NCBI RefSeq assembly: GCF_024529975.1
Contig: NZ_AP024897.1
Location: 1,860,001-1,924,000 of the forward strand
DNA length: 64,000 nucleotides
Origin: Vibrio quintilis
GTDB lineage: Bacteria > Pseudomonadota > Gammaproteobacteria > Enterobacterales > Vibrionaceae
Direction of reading: 5' to 3'
Both the position numbers and the translations under genes were made by a program. Positions within the stretch are counted from its first letter, which is position 1, and the number at the start of each line of letters is the position of its first letter. Under the pieces are notes generated by a model. The model saw nothing but the letters and a program-made list of their open reading frames with translations. It was not told where the DNA came from and did not search any database. Below, in pieces: positions 56,737-64,000 of the stretch.

Positions 56737-57717
56737 ATGGATCAAAATACAAGTGCAATTTTAACCGAAAGCGGAACAAATGAACTCGAAATCATCGAAT
56801 TCCATTTAGAGAAACAGTTGCCGGAAGGAGGGACGAAAAGATGCTATTACGGCATTAATGTGGCGAAAGTCAGAGAAGTCATTCGTGTGCCGGAAACGAC
56901 TGATTATCCGAATGCTCAACCGCATATGATTGGCGTTTTTTCTTCGCGTGAAATTTTAACCCCTTTAGTTGATCTTGCCGGATGGTTGGAAATACCAAAA
57001 GCATCCGGTGTCGAAAGTAAGTATGTGATTGTCACAGATTTTAACCGGATGACGAATGGTTTTTTGATTGATAGTGTGAGTCGCATTCATCGTATTTCAT
57101 GGAATGATGTGGAATCACCCAGCCAGTTTCTGGAAGCCGGCGAACAGGACTGTGTTGTTGCTGTTGTCAGGAAAGAAGGCCGGCTGATTATGATTCTGGA
57201 TTTTGAAAAAATCATTGCTGACATTAATCCGGAACTGAGCATGGAAAAATATGATGTCACTGTCGATAAAAGCGTGAATCTGAACCAGAAGATGGTCACA
57301 AAACGTAATGCGAAGACAGTGATGGTCGTCGATGATTCTGCGTTCATCCGAAGCCTGATTCAGGATACTTTGAGCTCTTCAGGATATAATATCATCGCTT
57401 GTAAAGACGGTGGTGAAGCTTATGAAAAACTCATGAGTATCAAGGCTTCAGCGGATGACGAAGGTGTTGCCGTTTCCGAGTTGATTAACGCTGTCGTGAC
57501 CGATGTGGAGATGCCCCGGATGGATGGCATGCATTTGGTGAAGCGTCTGCGTGATATGGAAGTATTCCGTAAAACACCGATCATTATGTTTTCATCATTA
57601 ATGAGTGATGACAACCGACATAAGGCAATGTCTTTAGGGGCAAATGATACAATTACGAAACCAGAAATTGGCAAAATGGTTTCTATGATGGACAAATATA
57701 TTTTTGAAATGGATTAA
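56737..57717 (+). CDS. cheV: Chemotaxis coupling protein CheV
   Basis: A CheW-like coupling domain (about 18-175; YYGINVAKVREVIRVP, MIGVFSSREILTPLVDLAGWL) fused to a phospho-receiver domain (about 195-326). The receiver has the acidic pair VVDDSAF, the phosphorylated Asp in VVTDVEMPRMDGM, and the conserved Lys in ITKPE. CheV links chemoreceptors to CheA and adapts by phosphorylation. It is a single gene, the usual state for one of several Vibrio cheV copies. A chemoreceptor gene lies 2.3 kb downstream. Confidence 0.95.
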   Translation: MDQNTSAILTESGTNELEIIEFHLEKQLPEGGTKRCYYGINVAKVREVIRVPETTDYPNAQPHMIGVFSSREILTPLVDLAGWLEIPKASGVESKYVIVTDFNRMTNGFLIDSVSRIHRISWNDVESPSQFLEAGEQDCVVAVVRKEGRLIMILDFEKIIADINPELSMEKYDVTVDKSVNLNQKMVTKRNAKTVMVVDDSAFIRSLIQDTLSSSGYNIIACKDGGEAYEKLMSIKASADDEGVAVSELINAVVTDVEMPRMDGMHLVKRLRDMEVFRKTPIIMFSSLMSDDNRHKAMSLGANDTITKPEIGKMVSMMDKYIFEMD

Positions 57718-57778
57718 TGATGCAATTATTTGATTTATATATTTTGTGTGTGCCGGGGTGTGGGAGTAAACAGGTACG

Positions 57779-58468
57779 ATGTTGAATATATTTATTATCG
57801 TTGCACTATTGGTTTTATTTTTCGTTTTTGCGCAAAAATACATTATCAAAGAAGATAATACCAAAGACTATACCTACAGAAATCACTCACCTGTTTTAAC
57901 TGCTGCCGAAAGTACTTTCTATCGGGCTTTGACTGATGCAGTGGGTGAGCATGGTGTTGTTTTTGCGAAGGTCAATATGGCGCAACTGCTTGTTCCCGTT
58001 GGTATAAGAAAAAAGAAAGATCGTTTTATTGCTACGAACAGGATTGCAAAGCATTACTTTCAATTTGTTGTCTGTGATCCAAGAACTTTTGAACCACGTG
58101 TTGTGATTGAATTAGATAACGGCAAAGCACTCAATAAGCCAAAAGCTGAGCGGGAAAAGTTGTTACTTCATGTGTGCCGCTCTGCAAATATTCCTCTGAT
58201 TGGTACCAATATCCGGTATAGCTATCAGGTCAGTAAATTGAGGCGTTTACTTGCAACGCATATTGATTTAATTGAACCTGATAAAGAAGTTCGGTTTTGT
58301 AAGAAATGTGGCAGCCCTATGGTGGTTAAAGTGGCGAGTCAGGGTGAATTTAAAGGTCGGCGCTTTTTTACCTGCAGCCGTCAGCCGCAATGTAACTATG
58401 TTGAAAATTATAATGTAGTTTTTGAGGATGATGATTTAAGCAATAATGAAAACGAGGAAGCCGTTTAG
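57779..58468 (+). CDS. DUF2726 protein with topoisomerase-type zinc finger
   Basis: A 229-residue protein with an N-terminal membrane helix (IFIIVALLVLFFVFA), a DUF2726 domain (about 35-165; LTAAESTFYRALTDAV, HYFQFVVCDPRTFEPRVVIELDNG) and a C-terminal zinc finger of the topoisomerase I type (CKKCGSPMVVK ... FFTCSRQPQC). DUF2726 is thought to be nuclease-related in fold; its function is not established. It follows cheV by 61 bases. Confidence 0.8.
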   Translation: MLNIFIIVALLVLFFVFAQKYIIKEDNTKDYTYRNHSPVLTAAESTFYRALTDAVGEHGVVFAKVNMAQLLVPVGIRKKKDRFIATNRIAKHYFQFVVCDPRTFEPRVVIELDNGKALNKPKAEREKLLLHVCRSANIPLIGTNIRYSYQVSKLRRLLATHIDLIEPDKEVRFCKKCGSPMVVKVASQGEFKGRRFFTCSRQPQCNYVENYNVVFEDDDLSNNENEEAV

Positions 58469-58477
58469 TTTTTTAAA

Positions 58478-59536
58478 TTAAACGGAATCTGACTGCTCTT
58501 CCTGACGAATTTCATAAGGCATCTGACATATCTTAACCTGGTTTCTGCCGTTTTTCTTGGCTTTGTAGAGTTCGATATCGGCAAGTTTCAGGATATCTGA
58601 AAGGTTATCACCGGTACGATACTGACAGATGCCAATACTCAATGTTAATTGCAGATTCTTATTACCTACATTGAAGATGTGATTACTCACTGTGTTACAT
58701 AGTTTTTCACCGGTATGACGTGCTTCATTGATATCTTTTCCATGTAAAGTGACACAAAACTCTTCGCCCCCAATTCTGAACAAATTGTTATCTCCAACAA
58801 TACGGCTAATCAGCAGGCTGATTTCAATTAAAACCTTATCGCCAACGTCATGTCCGAACTGGTCATTTATCTGTTTGAAAAAATCGATATCCAGTATCAG
58901 CAGACAGAGCGGATCTTTATTGTTTTTCTTTTGTGTAAACTGGGAGAAAAAATTTGCCAGAGAAAGGCGGTTATGAGTTCCGGTGAGAGAATCCCGGGAT
59001 GCTAAATACAGTAAAGAGTTCTCGGTATGGTATCTGTTAGATTCATATAGATGAGAAATGACCCAAATTCCGCAGTAACATAAAGTTAGATTGAACATCA
59101 GACTGAGGATGTCATATGTCTGATTATTACTGAATTTAATTGCAACCAGAATAAACTGAGCAATTAAGAATACGCCCGTTGCGTACATACCGTGCTTAAT
59201 GCCTAACAACAGGTAAAGTGTAATGGGAGCAAAGCAGCTCCAGACAAACAGCCCCTGACTAATCGGTTCAAGGTAATTACCAATGCCGAAAATAAATATC
59301 AGATAATAGGCGTAATAGAGGACAGATGTCCGGGAATACTGATTTTGTTTGATTTTTGTATAGATGAAACCCGAATAGATTGAAAGAATACATTCACCGA
59401 GTGCCAGCCAGTATTCTTTCTGATAGATCAAATGAAATATTGCCAGGAACAAAGCCAGAATAGTAAGAAATAAGCTGATCCCTGAAAGCACAGAAATTCT
59501 GAACGTATGAGATTGTTTATGTAACCTGTCATCCAT
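58478..59536 (-). CDS. Membrane-bound diguanylate cyclase (GGDEF)
   Basis: A 352-residue protein. The N-terminal about 175 residues hold six membrane helices. The C-terminal GGDEF domain (about 185-345) has RDSLTGTHNRLSL, ILDIDFFKQINDQFGHDVGDKVL and the active-site motif GGEEF (a permitted GG[D/E]EF form). It should synthesise cyclic-di-GMP. The allosteric RxxD inhibitory site is not obvious. It is convergent with the DUF2726 gene, with 9 bases between stops. Its product would feed the riboswitch upstream of tfoY, though any specific link is speculative. Confidence 0.92.
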   Translation of the reverse strand: MDDRLHKQSHTFRISVLSGISLFLTILALFLAIFHLIYQKEYWLALGECILSIYSGFIYTKIKQNQYSRTSVLYYAYYLIFIFGIGNYLEPISQGLFVWSCFAPITLYLLLGIKHGMYATGVFLIAQFILVAIKFSNNQTYDILSLMFNLTLCYCGIWVISHLYESNRYHTENSLLYLASRDSLTGTHNRLSLANFFSQFTQKKNNKDPLCLLILDIDFFKQINDQFGHDVGDKVLIEISLLISRIVGDNNLFRIGGEEFCVTLHGKDINEARHTGEKLCNTVSNHIFNVGNKNLQLTLSIGICQYRTGDNLSDILKLADIELYKAKKNGRNQVKICQMPYEIRQEEQSDSV

Positions 59537-59760
59537 TTTTATGCGCTTTCATATCCATGTTTCAGTTGATTGGCGTATGTTACGCAATCATTGTAATAGT
59601 TCAACCGAATTTATGGGAGCATATCACAAAATTAGAAGTGCGTCGGATTTATTGATGCAAAAAAGAATGACTTCTGCCAAAGATGCAGAGTGGTTCTGAA
59701 TAAAAAAAGATCACATTGGTGAAGTTGAAACAAGTCAGTCATATTACTGATAAATTTTCC

Positions 59761-59789
59761 TTGCACTCTGATACGACTGTCGCTAATAT
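59761..59789 (+). promoter_or_regulatory. Sigma-70 promoter of the tRNA-Val pair
   Basis: A -35 box TTGCAC, 17-base spacer and -10 box TAATAT, followed by the C-rich discriminator CCTTCCCG. It lies 20 bases before the first tRNA-Val. Confidence 0.75.
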
Positions 59790-59809
59790 CCTTCCCGTTC
59801 TTCAGTGAT

Positions 59810-59886
59810 GCGTCCGTAGCTCAGTTGGTTAGAGTATCGCCTTGACATGGCGGGGGTCGGTGGTTCGAGTCCACTCGGACGCACCA
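59810..59886 (+). tRNA. tRNA-Val (GAC), first copy
   Basis: A 77-base cloverleaf with acceptor GCGTCCG / CGGACGC, anticodon GAC at 59844-59846 and encoded CCA. Confidence 0.97.
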
Positions 59887-59907
59887 TTTATAAGAACAAT
59901 ATTGAAT

Positions 59908-59984
59908 GCGTCTGTAGCTCAGTTGGTTAGAGTATCGCCTTGACATGGCGGGGGTCGGTGGTTCGAGTCCACTCAGACGCACCA
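59908..59984 (+). tRNA. tRNA-Val (GAC), second copy
   Basis: Identical to the first copy except that the acceptor pair C-G at position 6 is T-A (GCGTCTG / CAGACGC), a compensated change. Anticodon GAC at 59942-59944, with encoded CCA. Confidence 0.97.
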
Positions 59985-59988
59985 TTTA

Positions 59989-60012
59989 AGCCTGCTCTCA
60001 GCAGGTTTTTTT
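59989..60012 (+). terminator. Terminator of the tRNA-Val operon
   Basis: CCTGC-TCTCA-GCAGG followed by seven Ts, directly after the second tRNA. Confidence 0.85.
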
Positions 60013-60039
60013 AATGCCAGTGATTGATGAACTTCAGGT

Positions 60040-61707
60040 TCAGACAATAAACTTATCTATCAACCCTTTCAGGTTTTCCGCTAAGTGGCTTAATTTGTCG
60101 CTACTGCTCCGGGTGTTATTGGTCAGCGCTGCCGATTGATGGCTTTGATCCGAAATCGTGACGATCCTTTTTGAAATATCCTGACCAACGTGATTCTGCT
60201 CTTCAGTTGCTGTTGCGATAAGCGAGTTCATATCCATAATAATTTCAATTGCACTGATAATATCCTGAAGTGCCTGACCGGCAGAATTAGCCTGCGTGAC
60301 CGTCTGCTCACTTTGATCTTTACTTTGATTCATTGCAGAGACAGCTTCGTCAGTCGCAATTTTCAATTGTTCAAGTATATCTGTAATTTCCCGGGTACTC
60401 TTCTGAGTGCGGCTTGCGAGTTGTCTGACTTCATCAGCAACTACAGCAAATCCACGTCCCTGTTCGCCGGCTCTGGCAGCTTCAATGGCTGCATTTAATG
60501 CGAGCAGGTTAGTTTGCTCTGCGATATCCTGAATGACATCCAGAGATGTGGAAATATCTTTCACGTTACCGGCAAGCCTGCTGACAATCGAATTCGCCTG
60601 ATCGATTTGACCTGCGAGATTGCCGACAGAATCTACAGCTGAAGAGACGGTTTGCATTGCATCCCGTGCCCGATCATCGACTGTTTGTGCTGATTGTGCT
60701 GCCTGGTGGGCATTTTGGGATATTTCATTTGCAGTGGTGGTCATCTCAGTCATTGCTGTTGCGACCTGTTCAGTTTCTTCTCTTTGTTTGAGGGCGACAT
60801 GGTCTGCTTCATTGGCTTGTTCTGTCATGGTCCTGGTTTCTCCGGAGATTTCAACACTGGACTCTGTGACGTTTTTGACTATCGATTGCAGGCTGGCAAC
60901 AAATTGATTGAAGTTTGTGCTGAGAGAGTGAAACTCAGGCAACGTAAATGTATTCATTCTGGCGGTAAGGTCGGCATTACCTTTGGCAAATTCAGCGATT
61001 GAATGATCAAATTGCTGTAAGGGCGATAAAATACTGCGGACAATAAAAAAGCCAAATAATCCGACGATTACAGCAATCCCTGCACATAAGCTGATCACTG
61101 ATATAAAACTTTCTCTGGATTTATCATCTGACAGTTGCTGCATCATGGCAACCGTGTCATCGATATCATCAATATAAAAACCAGTACCAATAACAATATC
61201 CCACTGTGATTCATAGATTGAATAACTCAATTTCTCTTTTGCGACCGTTTCTCCGGGTTTCGGGAAGAAGTAATGAGAGAATCCGCCGCCGTTTTTCCCG
61301 TTTCTGATAATATCCTGAATAAAACGGTTATTTTTGGAATCCTGGGCATGCCAGAAATTTTTACCAATATCTTTATTTGTATCGCCCTGAAAGACCCGGT
61401 TTCCCTTCGAATCATAACCAAAAATATACCCCTTCCGGCCATATTTAATTTTAGACAGTTTGTTTATGACTTCCTCTCGGGAAGCATTTTGTTTTTTCAG
61501 TGTAGTCAGGGAAGAATCAATGATTTCGATATAGGCTTTTAACGTGTCTTCTTTTAATGTGACCATCTGTTTGCGCACATCCTGAATTTGCATTTGGCTT
61601 AACTCAGCGATTTTGATGTTTGTCAGGTAGGCCATGCCAAGGGTCAGTAATATCAGTGGCACGAATAACAGGATGTACAATCTGGATTTTATAGAAATAG
61701 ATGGCAT
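60040..61707 (-). CDS. Methyl-accepting chemotaxis protein (sCache)
   Basis: A 555-residue chemoreceptor. The first membrane helix ([20 protein letters not shown]) leads to a periplasmic single-Cache domain (about 35-195; [41 protein letters not shown]). The second helix ([24 protein letters not shown], about 205-228) is followed by HAMP and the signalling hairpin with [20 protein letters not shown] at its tip. It lacks the NWETF-type pentapeptide. The sCache_2 type often senses organic acids; the ligand here is not known. It is a single gene. Confidence 0.94.
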   Translation of the reverse strand: MPSISIKSRLYILLFVPLILLTLGMAYLTNIKIAELSQMQIQDVRKQMVTLKEDTLKAYIEIIDSSLTTLKKQNASREEVINKLSKIKYGRKGYIFGYDSKGNRVFQGDTNKDIGKNFWHAQDSKNNRFIQDIIRNGKNGGGFSHYFFPKPGETVAKEKLSYSIYESQWDIVIGTGFYIDDIDDTVAMMQQLSDDKSRESFISVISLCAGIAVIVGLFGFFIVRSILSPLQQFDHSIAEFAKGNADLTARMNTFTLPEFHSLSTNFNQFVASLQSIVKNVTESSVEISGETRTMTEQANEADHVALKQREETEQVATAMTEMTTTANEISQNAHQAAQSAQTVDDRARDAMQTVSSAVDSVGNLAGQIDQANSIVSRLAGNVKDISTSLDVIQDIAEQTNLLALNAAIEAARAGEQGRGFAVVADEVRQLASRTQKSTREITDILEQLKIATDEAVSAMNQSKDQSEQTVTQANSAGQALQDIISAIEIIMDMNSLIATATEEQNHVGQDISKRIVTISDQSHQSAALTNNTRSSSDKLSHLAENLKGLIDKFIV

Positions 61708-61908
61708 ATTTGTCTCCGGTTTTAGTCAGAAAAAGCAAACATGACGTATATATTCTGAAGTTTAAATTTGATTTTAGGAGAGAAGGGTATTTGTTCAGAA
61801 TGAAAATACCACATACTATGGTTATAAATATTAGTAGAGATTATGTGGGATTCAATTTTTCATCACTTTTTGAGGGCATATTCTCCATATTCTCCATAGT
61901 CTGCAGAC

Positions 61909-61955
61909 TATACCCAAGCAACCTGAACCCTGCATCTTCAGGTTGCTTGGGTATA
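61909..61955 (+). repeat. TATACCCAA palindromic element, copy D (short form)
   Basis: A perfect 19-bp inverted repeat, TATACCCAAGCAACCTGAA and TTCAGGTTGCTTGGGTATA, with the 9-base loop CCCTGCATC. It lies in the 277-base gap between the chemoreceptor start and the methyltransferase end, where no gene is seen. Confidence 0.9.
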
Positions 61956-61984
61956 TATTAAGAACATTCCCCGTCTCACTGTTG

Positions 61985-62578
61985 TTACGATTTAATTAAA
62001 ACACCTTGAACCACATGACTCAGGCCATTGTGTTTTATTCCTTCATGGATAAACCTTTCTGTTTCGGTGAGGATGATTGTTTTCATCTGGCTCAGTTCCG
62101 AGGATAGTATCTGCCCGGATATCATCATATCTTCTGATGACGGTCCGCCGGTTTTGTATTCAAGTTGCCGGGTTGTATATCCTTCAATCACATAGACACC
62201 GCCAGGCCTGAGGCTGAGAAAGGCTGAATGATTTACCCGGGCCCGTAATTGTGAGGGCAGGTGACAAAAGATTGAAACAATACCATCCCATTGGTTTTCT
62301 CCGAATTCGTAGTTGTCCAGATTGGCATGAATATAGGTGACTTTGACCTGATGTTCATCGGCCAGTTTTTTGGCTTTATTGATTGCTACGGAAGATAAAT
62401 CAACTGCTGTGACGTTGTAACCCAGCTTGGCCAGATAAACTGAATTCCTTCCTTCACCATCACCAAGGCAGAGAATATTACCGCTTCTTTTCGGGATATA
62501 TTGAACCGACTCCTGCAGGAACTGATTTGGTTCCGTTCCATACATGTACTCAGCTGTGTTGTAGATTTTGTCCCACAT
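61985..62578 (-). CDS. SAM-dependent methyltransferase (TehB-like class)
   Basis: A 197-residue class I methyltransferase beginning MWDKIYNTAEYMYGTEPNQFL. Motif I is ILCLGDGEGRNSVYLA, followed by AVDLSS (acidic loop), WDGIVSIFCHLP and LRPGGVYVIEGY. Small methyltransferases that start WD..Y are often annotated as TehB-like or general tellurite/thiol methyltransferases; the substrate is uncertain. The ATG is preferred over the GTG two codons upstream. It is a single gene. Confidence 0.82.
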   Translation of the reverse strand: MWDKIYNTAEYMYGTEPNQFLQESVQYIPKRSGNILCLGDGEGRNSVYLAKLGYNVTAVDLSSVAINKAKKLADEHQVKVTYIHANLDNYEFGENQWDGIVSIFCHLPSQLRARVNHSAFLSLRPGGVYVIEGYTTRQLEYKTGGPSSEDMMISGQILSSELSQMKTIILTETERFIHEGIKHNGLSHVVQGVLIKS

Positions 62579-62960
62579 CGACACAGATACCTATTTTATA
62601 AGAAAAATCTAATTTAGCATTTGTTAATTGATAGGGCAACTGTTGGTCACAGGCTCGGTTAACTGATGCGTATAAAGTGGCATCAGTTAGGTTTTGTGAA
62701 ATCTATAAATGCATATTAATGATTATAGTGTGTAATTTTATTACAAAAATAAGTTTAAAAAATTTCATTGAAAAGCTTGAAGTGTGATTTAAATCACCTT
62801 ATTATTAGCCCATAAAATGATTTGAGTCATACATTCAATGATGAGTTTGTTATTTATAAACTATATTGTATGTTGATAACATCATTTGGGAAAGATTCGT
62901 ACCGTGTATTTATGGTTATAACGTGTACTCAGCCATTCATTGTTACAGAGGAAAGTCATT
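62579..62960. other. AT-rich regulatory region
   Basis: About 380 bases with no convincing gene of normal length. It contains a CRP/FNR-type dyad (62783-62798) and a -10-like TAAAAT at 62813-62818, ahead of a 29-codon frame at 62961. Confidence 0.4.
62783..62798. promoter_or_regulatory. CRP-type (or FNR-type) binding site
   Basis: TGTGATTTAAATCACC fits the CRP consensus TGTGA-N6-TCACA at 9 of 10 positions, and its inner GTGAT-TTAA-ATCAC resembles FNR (8 of 10). It sits about 20 bases before a -10-like element. Confidence 0.6.
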
Positions 62961-63050
62961 ATGGATTTCGATATCAGTTTATTTCTGCAATTTTTCATGA
63001 ATGAAAAAATGAAAAAACAAGCGGATCAAACACAAAAATCATCTAACTAA
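62961..63050 (+). CDS. Possible 29-residue peptide gene
   Basis: A 30-codon frame (MDFDISLFLQFFMNEKMKKQ, then ADQTQKSSN) with GAGGAAAG ending 7 bases before the ATG, downstream of the CRP-type site and before an imperfect stem-loop (63059-63097). The N-terminal half is amphipathic. Existence is plausible but unproven; it may instead be untranslated sequence. Confidence 0.38.
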   Translation: MDFDISLFLQFFMNEKMKKQADQTQKSSN

Positions 63051-63312
63051 TTCGTATCAGGGGAGGACATGACATTTCGTGTTCTCCTGATATTTCCCTT
63101 CACTCTTCATTCCTGCTCTGCTTCCTGATTTATCTCCGATATTCTCTTATCGTAATGACACCTCAGTCTTTGATCATTCTGCCTCCTGAGTTACATGATA
63201 TCTGGCATTGCCATAACATATGATGTTAAATGCAATTTCGTATTGATACTGAATGTTTTTTCTGCCCAGATGTCTGAAAGAAAATTCATCCGATTTAACA
63301 AAGGTGGTTTAA

Positions 63313-63966
63313 ATGGCACATTTTACAGTCATTGGTCTGGGGCGTTTTGGTGTGGCGGCCAGTCTTGAACTCATTTATCTGGGTCATACCGTGACCGGGG
63401 TTGATAAAAATTCTCAAATCGCTGAAAAGTATGTCGATGAACTTACTCAGGCTGTCATTTGTGATGCGACTGATGAGCACTCGTTAAGAGAATTGGACCT
63501 TGATGCCAGCGATGCCGTCGTTGTCGCGATTGGTGAAGATATGGAATCCAGCCTGCTTTGTATTCTCGCACTGAAAAACCTTGGAGTCAGTGAAATATGG
63601 GTCAAGGCAAGTACCAAAGCCCATCATACAATCGTTTCTAAGCTGGGAGTATCGAGAATTATTCATCCGGAGGAAGAGATGGGAATCCGGGTCGCTCAGG
63701 CGCTCAATTATCCCATGGTTGAAGACTATTTATCTGTTGGTCATGGTCTGTACGTGGTTGAAATTCAGGTTTCTGCTGGTTTGAATGAAAGTACTGCAGG
63801 CCAGTTATTGATTGATTCTGAGGAAGAAATCAAGGTTGTTATGGTGAAAAGGGAGCAGCAGATCTTTACTCAGGTAGGCCGGGATTTTGTTTTAATGGAA
63901 CAGGATACATTATTACTGTGTGGAACACGGGAAGCGCTTAAGTTATTAGCGCCTAAACTGGGGTAA
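63313..63966 (+). CDS. ktrA: Potassium uptake regulatory subunit KtrA
   Basis: Cytoplasmic RCK protein that gates the KtrB sodium-dependent potassium channel. The RCK_N Rossmann motif GLGRFG is at 8-13, followed by VTGVDKNSQIAEK and the ligand-binding RCK_N end. The RCK_C (TrkA_C) domain occupies about 140-215. Length (217 residues) fits KtrA rather than the double-domain TrkA. Only 3 bases separate its stop from the next ATG, as in ktrAB operons. Confidence 0.92.
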   Translation: MAHFTVIGLGRFGVAASLELIYLGHTVTGVDKNSQIAEKYVDELTQAVICDATDEHSLRELDLDASDAVVVAIGEDMESSLLCILALKNLGVSEIWVKASTKAHHTIVSKLGVSRIIHPEEEMGIRVAQALNYPMVEDYLSVGHGLYVVEIQVSAGLNESTAGQLLIDSEEEIKVVMVKREQQIFTQVGRDFVLMEQDTLLLCGTREALKLLAPKLG

Positions 63967-63969
63967 TCT

Positions 63970-64000
63970 ATGAAACTGTGGCACCCTTCAATGACACCGG
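63970..64000 (+). CDS. Start of next gene, probably ktrB (partial)
   Basis: The window ends after about ten codons (MKLWHPSMTP). Position directly after ktrA predicts the KtrB potassium-translocating subunit, but the visible sequence is too short to confirm it. Confidence 0.5.
   Translation, partial: MKLWHPSMTP

Noticed and set aside
62822..63004. A 60-codon frame (starts MSHTFNDEFVIY).
   Set aside because: Starts without a ribosome site inside the promoter region and overlaps the better-supported 29-codon frame.

Overview
The window looks like a stretch of a Vibrionaceae chromosome (Vibrio sensu lato; I cannot fix the species). The evidence is the order glgC-glgA / tfoY / purR / elyC / cmoM-mukFEB, a GEMM-I cyclic-di-GMP riboswitch in front of tfoY, MukBEF instead of Smc-ScpAB, KtrA-type potassium uptake, CheV, and many proteins that align nearly end to end with Vibrio or enterobacterial orthologues. 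Two secreted plant-polymer enzymes, a lectin-tagged PL1 pectate/pectin lyase and a GH30 glucuronoxylanase, suggest a plant-, detritus- or sediment-associated lifestyle.

Layout. 0.2-3 kb: glycogen synthesis (glgCA). 3-5 kb: tfoY with its c-di-GMP riboswitch, then purR. 5-13.4 kb: elyC, cmoM and the mukFEB condensin operon. 13.5-17.4 kb: rnz, the lyase and a 53-aa membrane protein. 17.4-20.7 kb: a three-gene membrane cluster (ATP-grasp ligase-like, inactive transglutaminase-7TM, retropepsin-like lipoprotein). 20.8-27.7 kb: cmoB, cmoA, DUF72, aspS, tdk, a Rossmann protein and a small DNA-binding-like protein. 28.1-33.1 kb: a Cys-Gly-Leu-Gly tRNA operon, pheST and ihfA. 33.2-39.1 kb: tpm, purT with a perfect PurR operator core, cdd, yohK-yohJ and sbcB.

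From about 39.2 to 47.6 kb there is a mobile island beside sbcB. It starts with a tyrosine integrase and a lone 546-aa membrane protein of unknown function. A degraded prophage late region follows: a zinc-finger antiterminator-like protein, holin-like proteins and a transglycosylase endolysin. Embedded in it is a PAAR / toxin-44 / membrane-anchored immunity cassette that looks like type VI secretion cargo. The right end holds a strongly folded non-coding stretch and two broken genes (IS3-type transposase tail, GNAT acetyltransferase). A secreted nuclease and the GH30 xylanase follow.

From 50 kb the core chromosome resumes: astE, btuCD, a candidate sigma-54-driven small RNA with its own terminator, an NTP-pyrophosphatase-like protein, a PilW-like lipoprotein, metA, cheV, a DUF2726 protein, a GGDEF cyclase, two tRNA-Val genes, a chemoreceptor, a methyltransferase and ktrA. 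The first codons of the next gene, probably ktrB, end the window.

Cross-cutting signals. Four intergenic copies of a TATACCCAA... palindromic element (14.5, 17.3, 21.9 and 61.9 kb) keep their stems paired through compensatory base changes. PurR is encoded here together with a likely target (purT). Cyclic-di-GMP appears both as an input (riboswitch on tfoY) and as an output (GGDEF protein).
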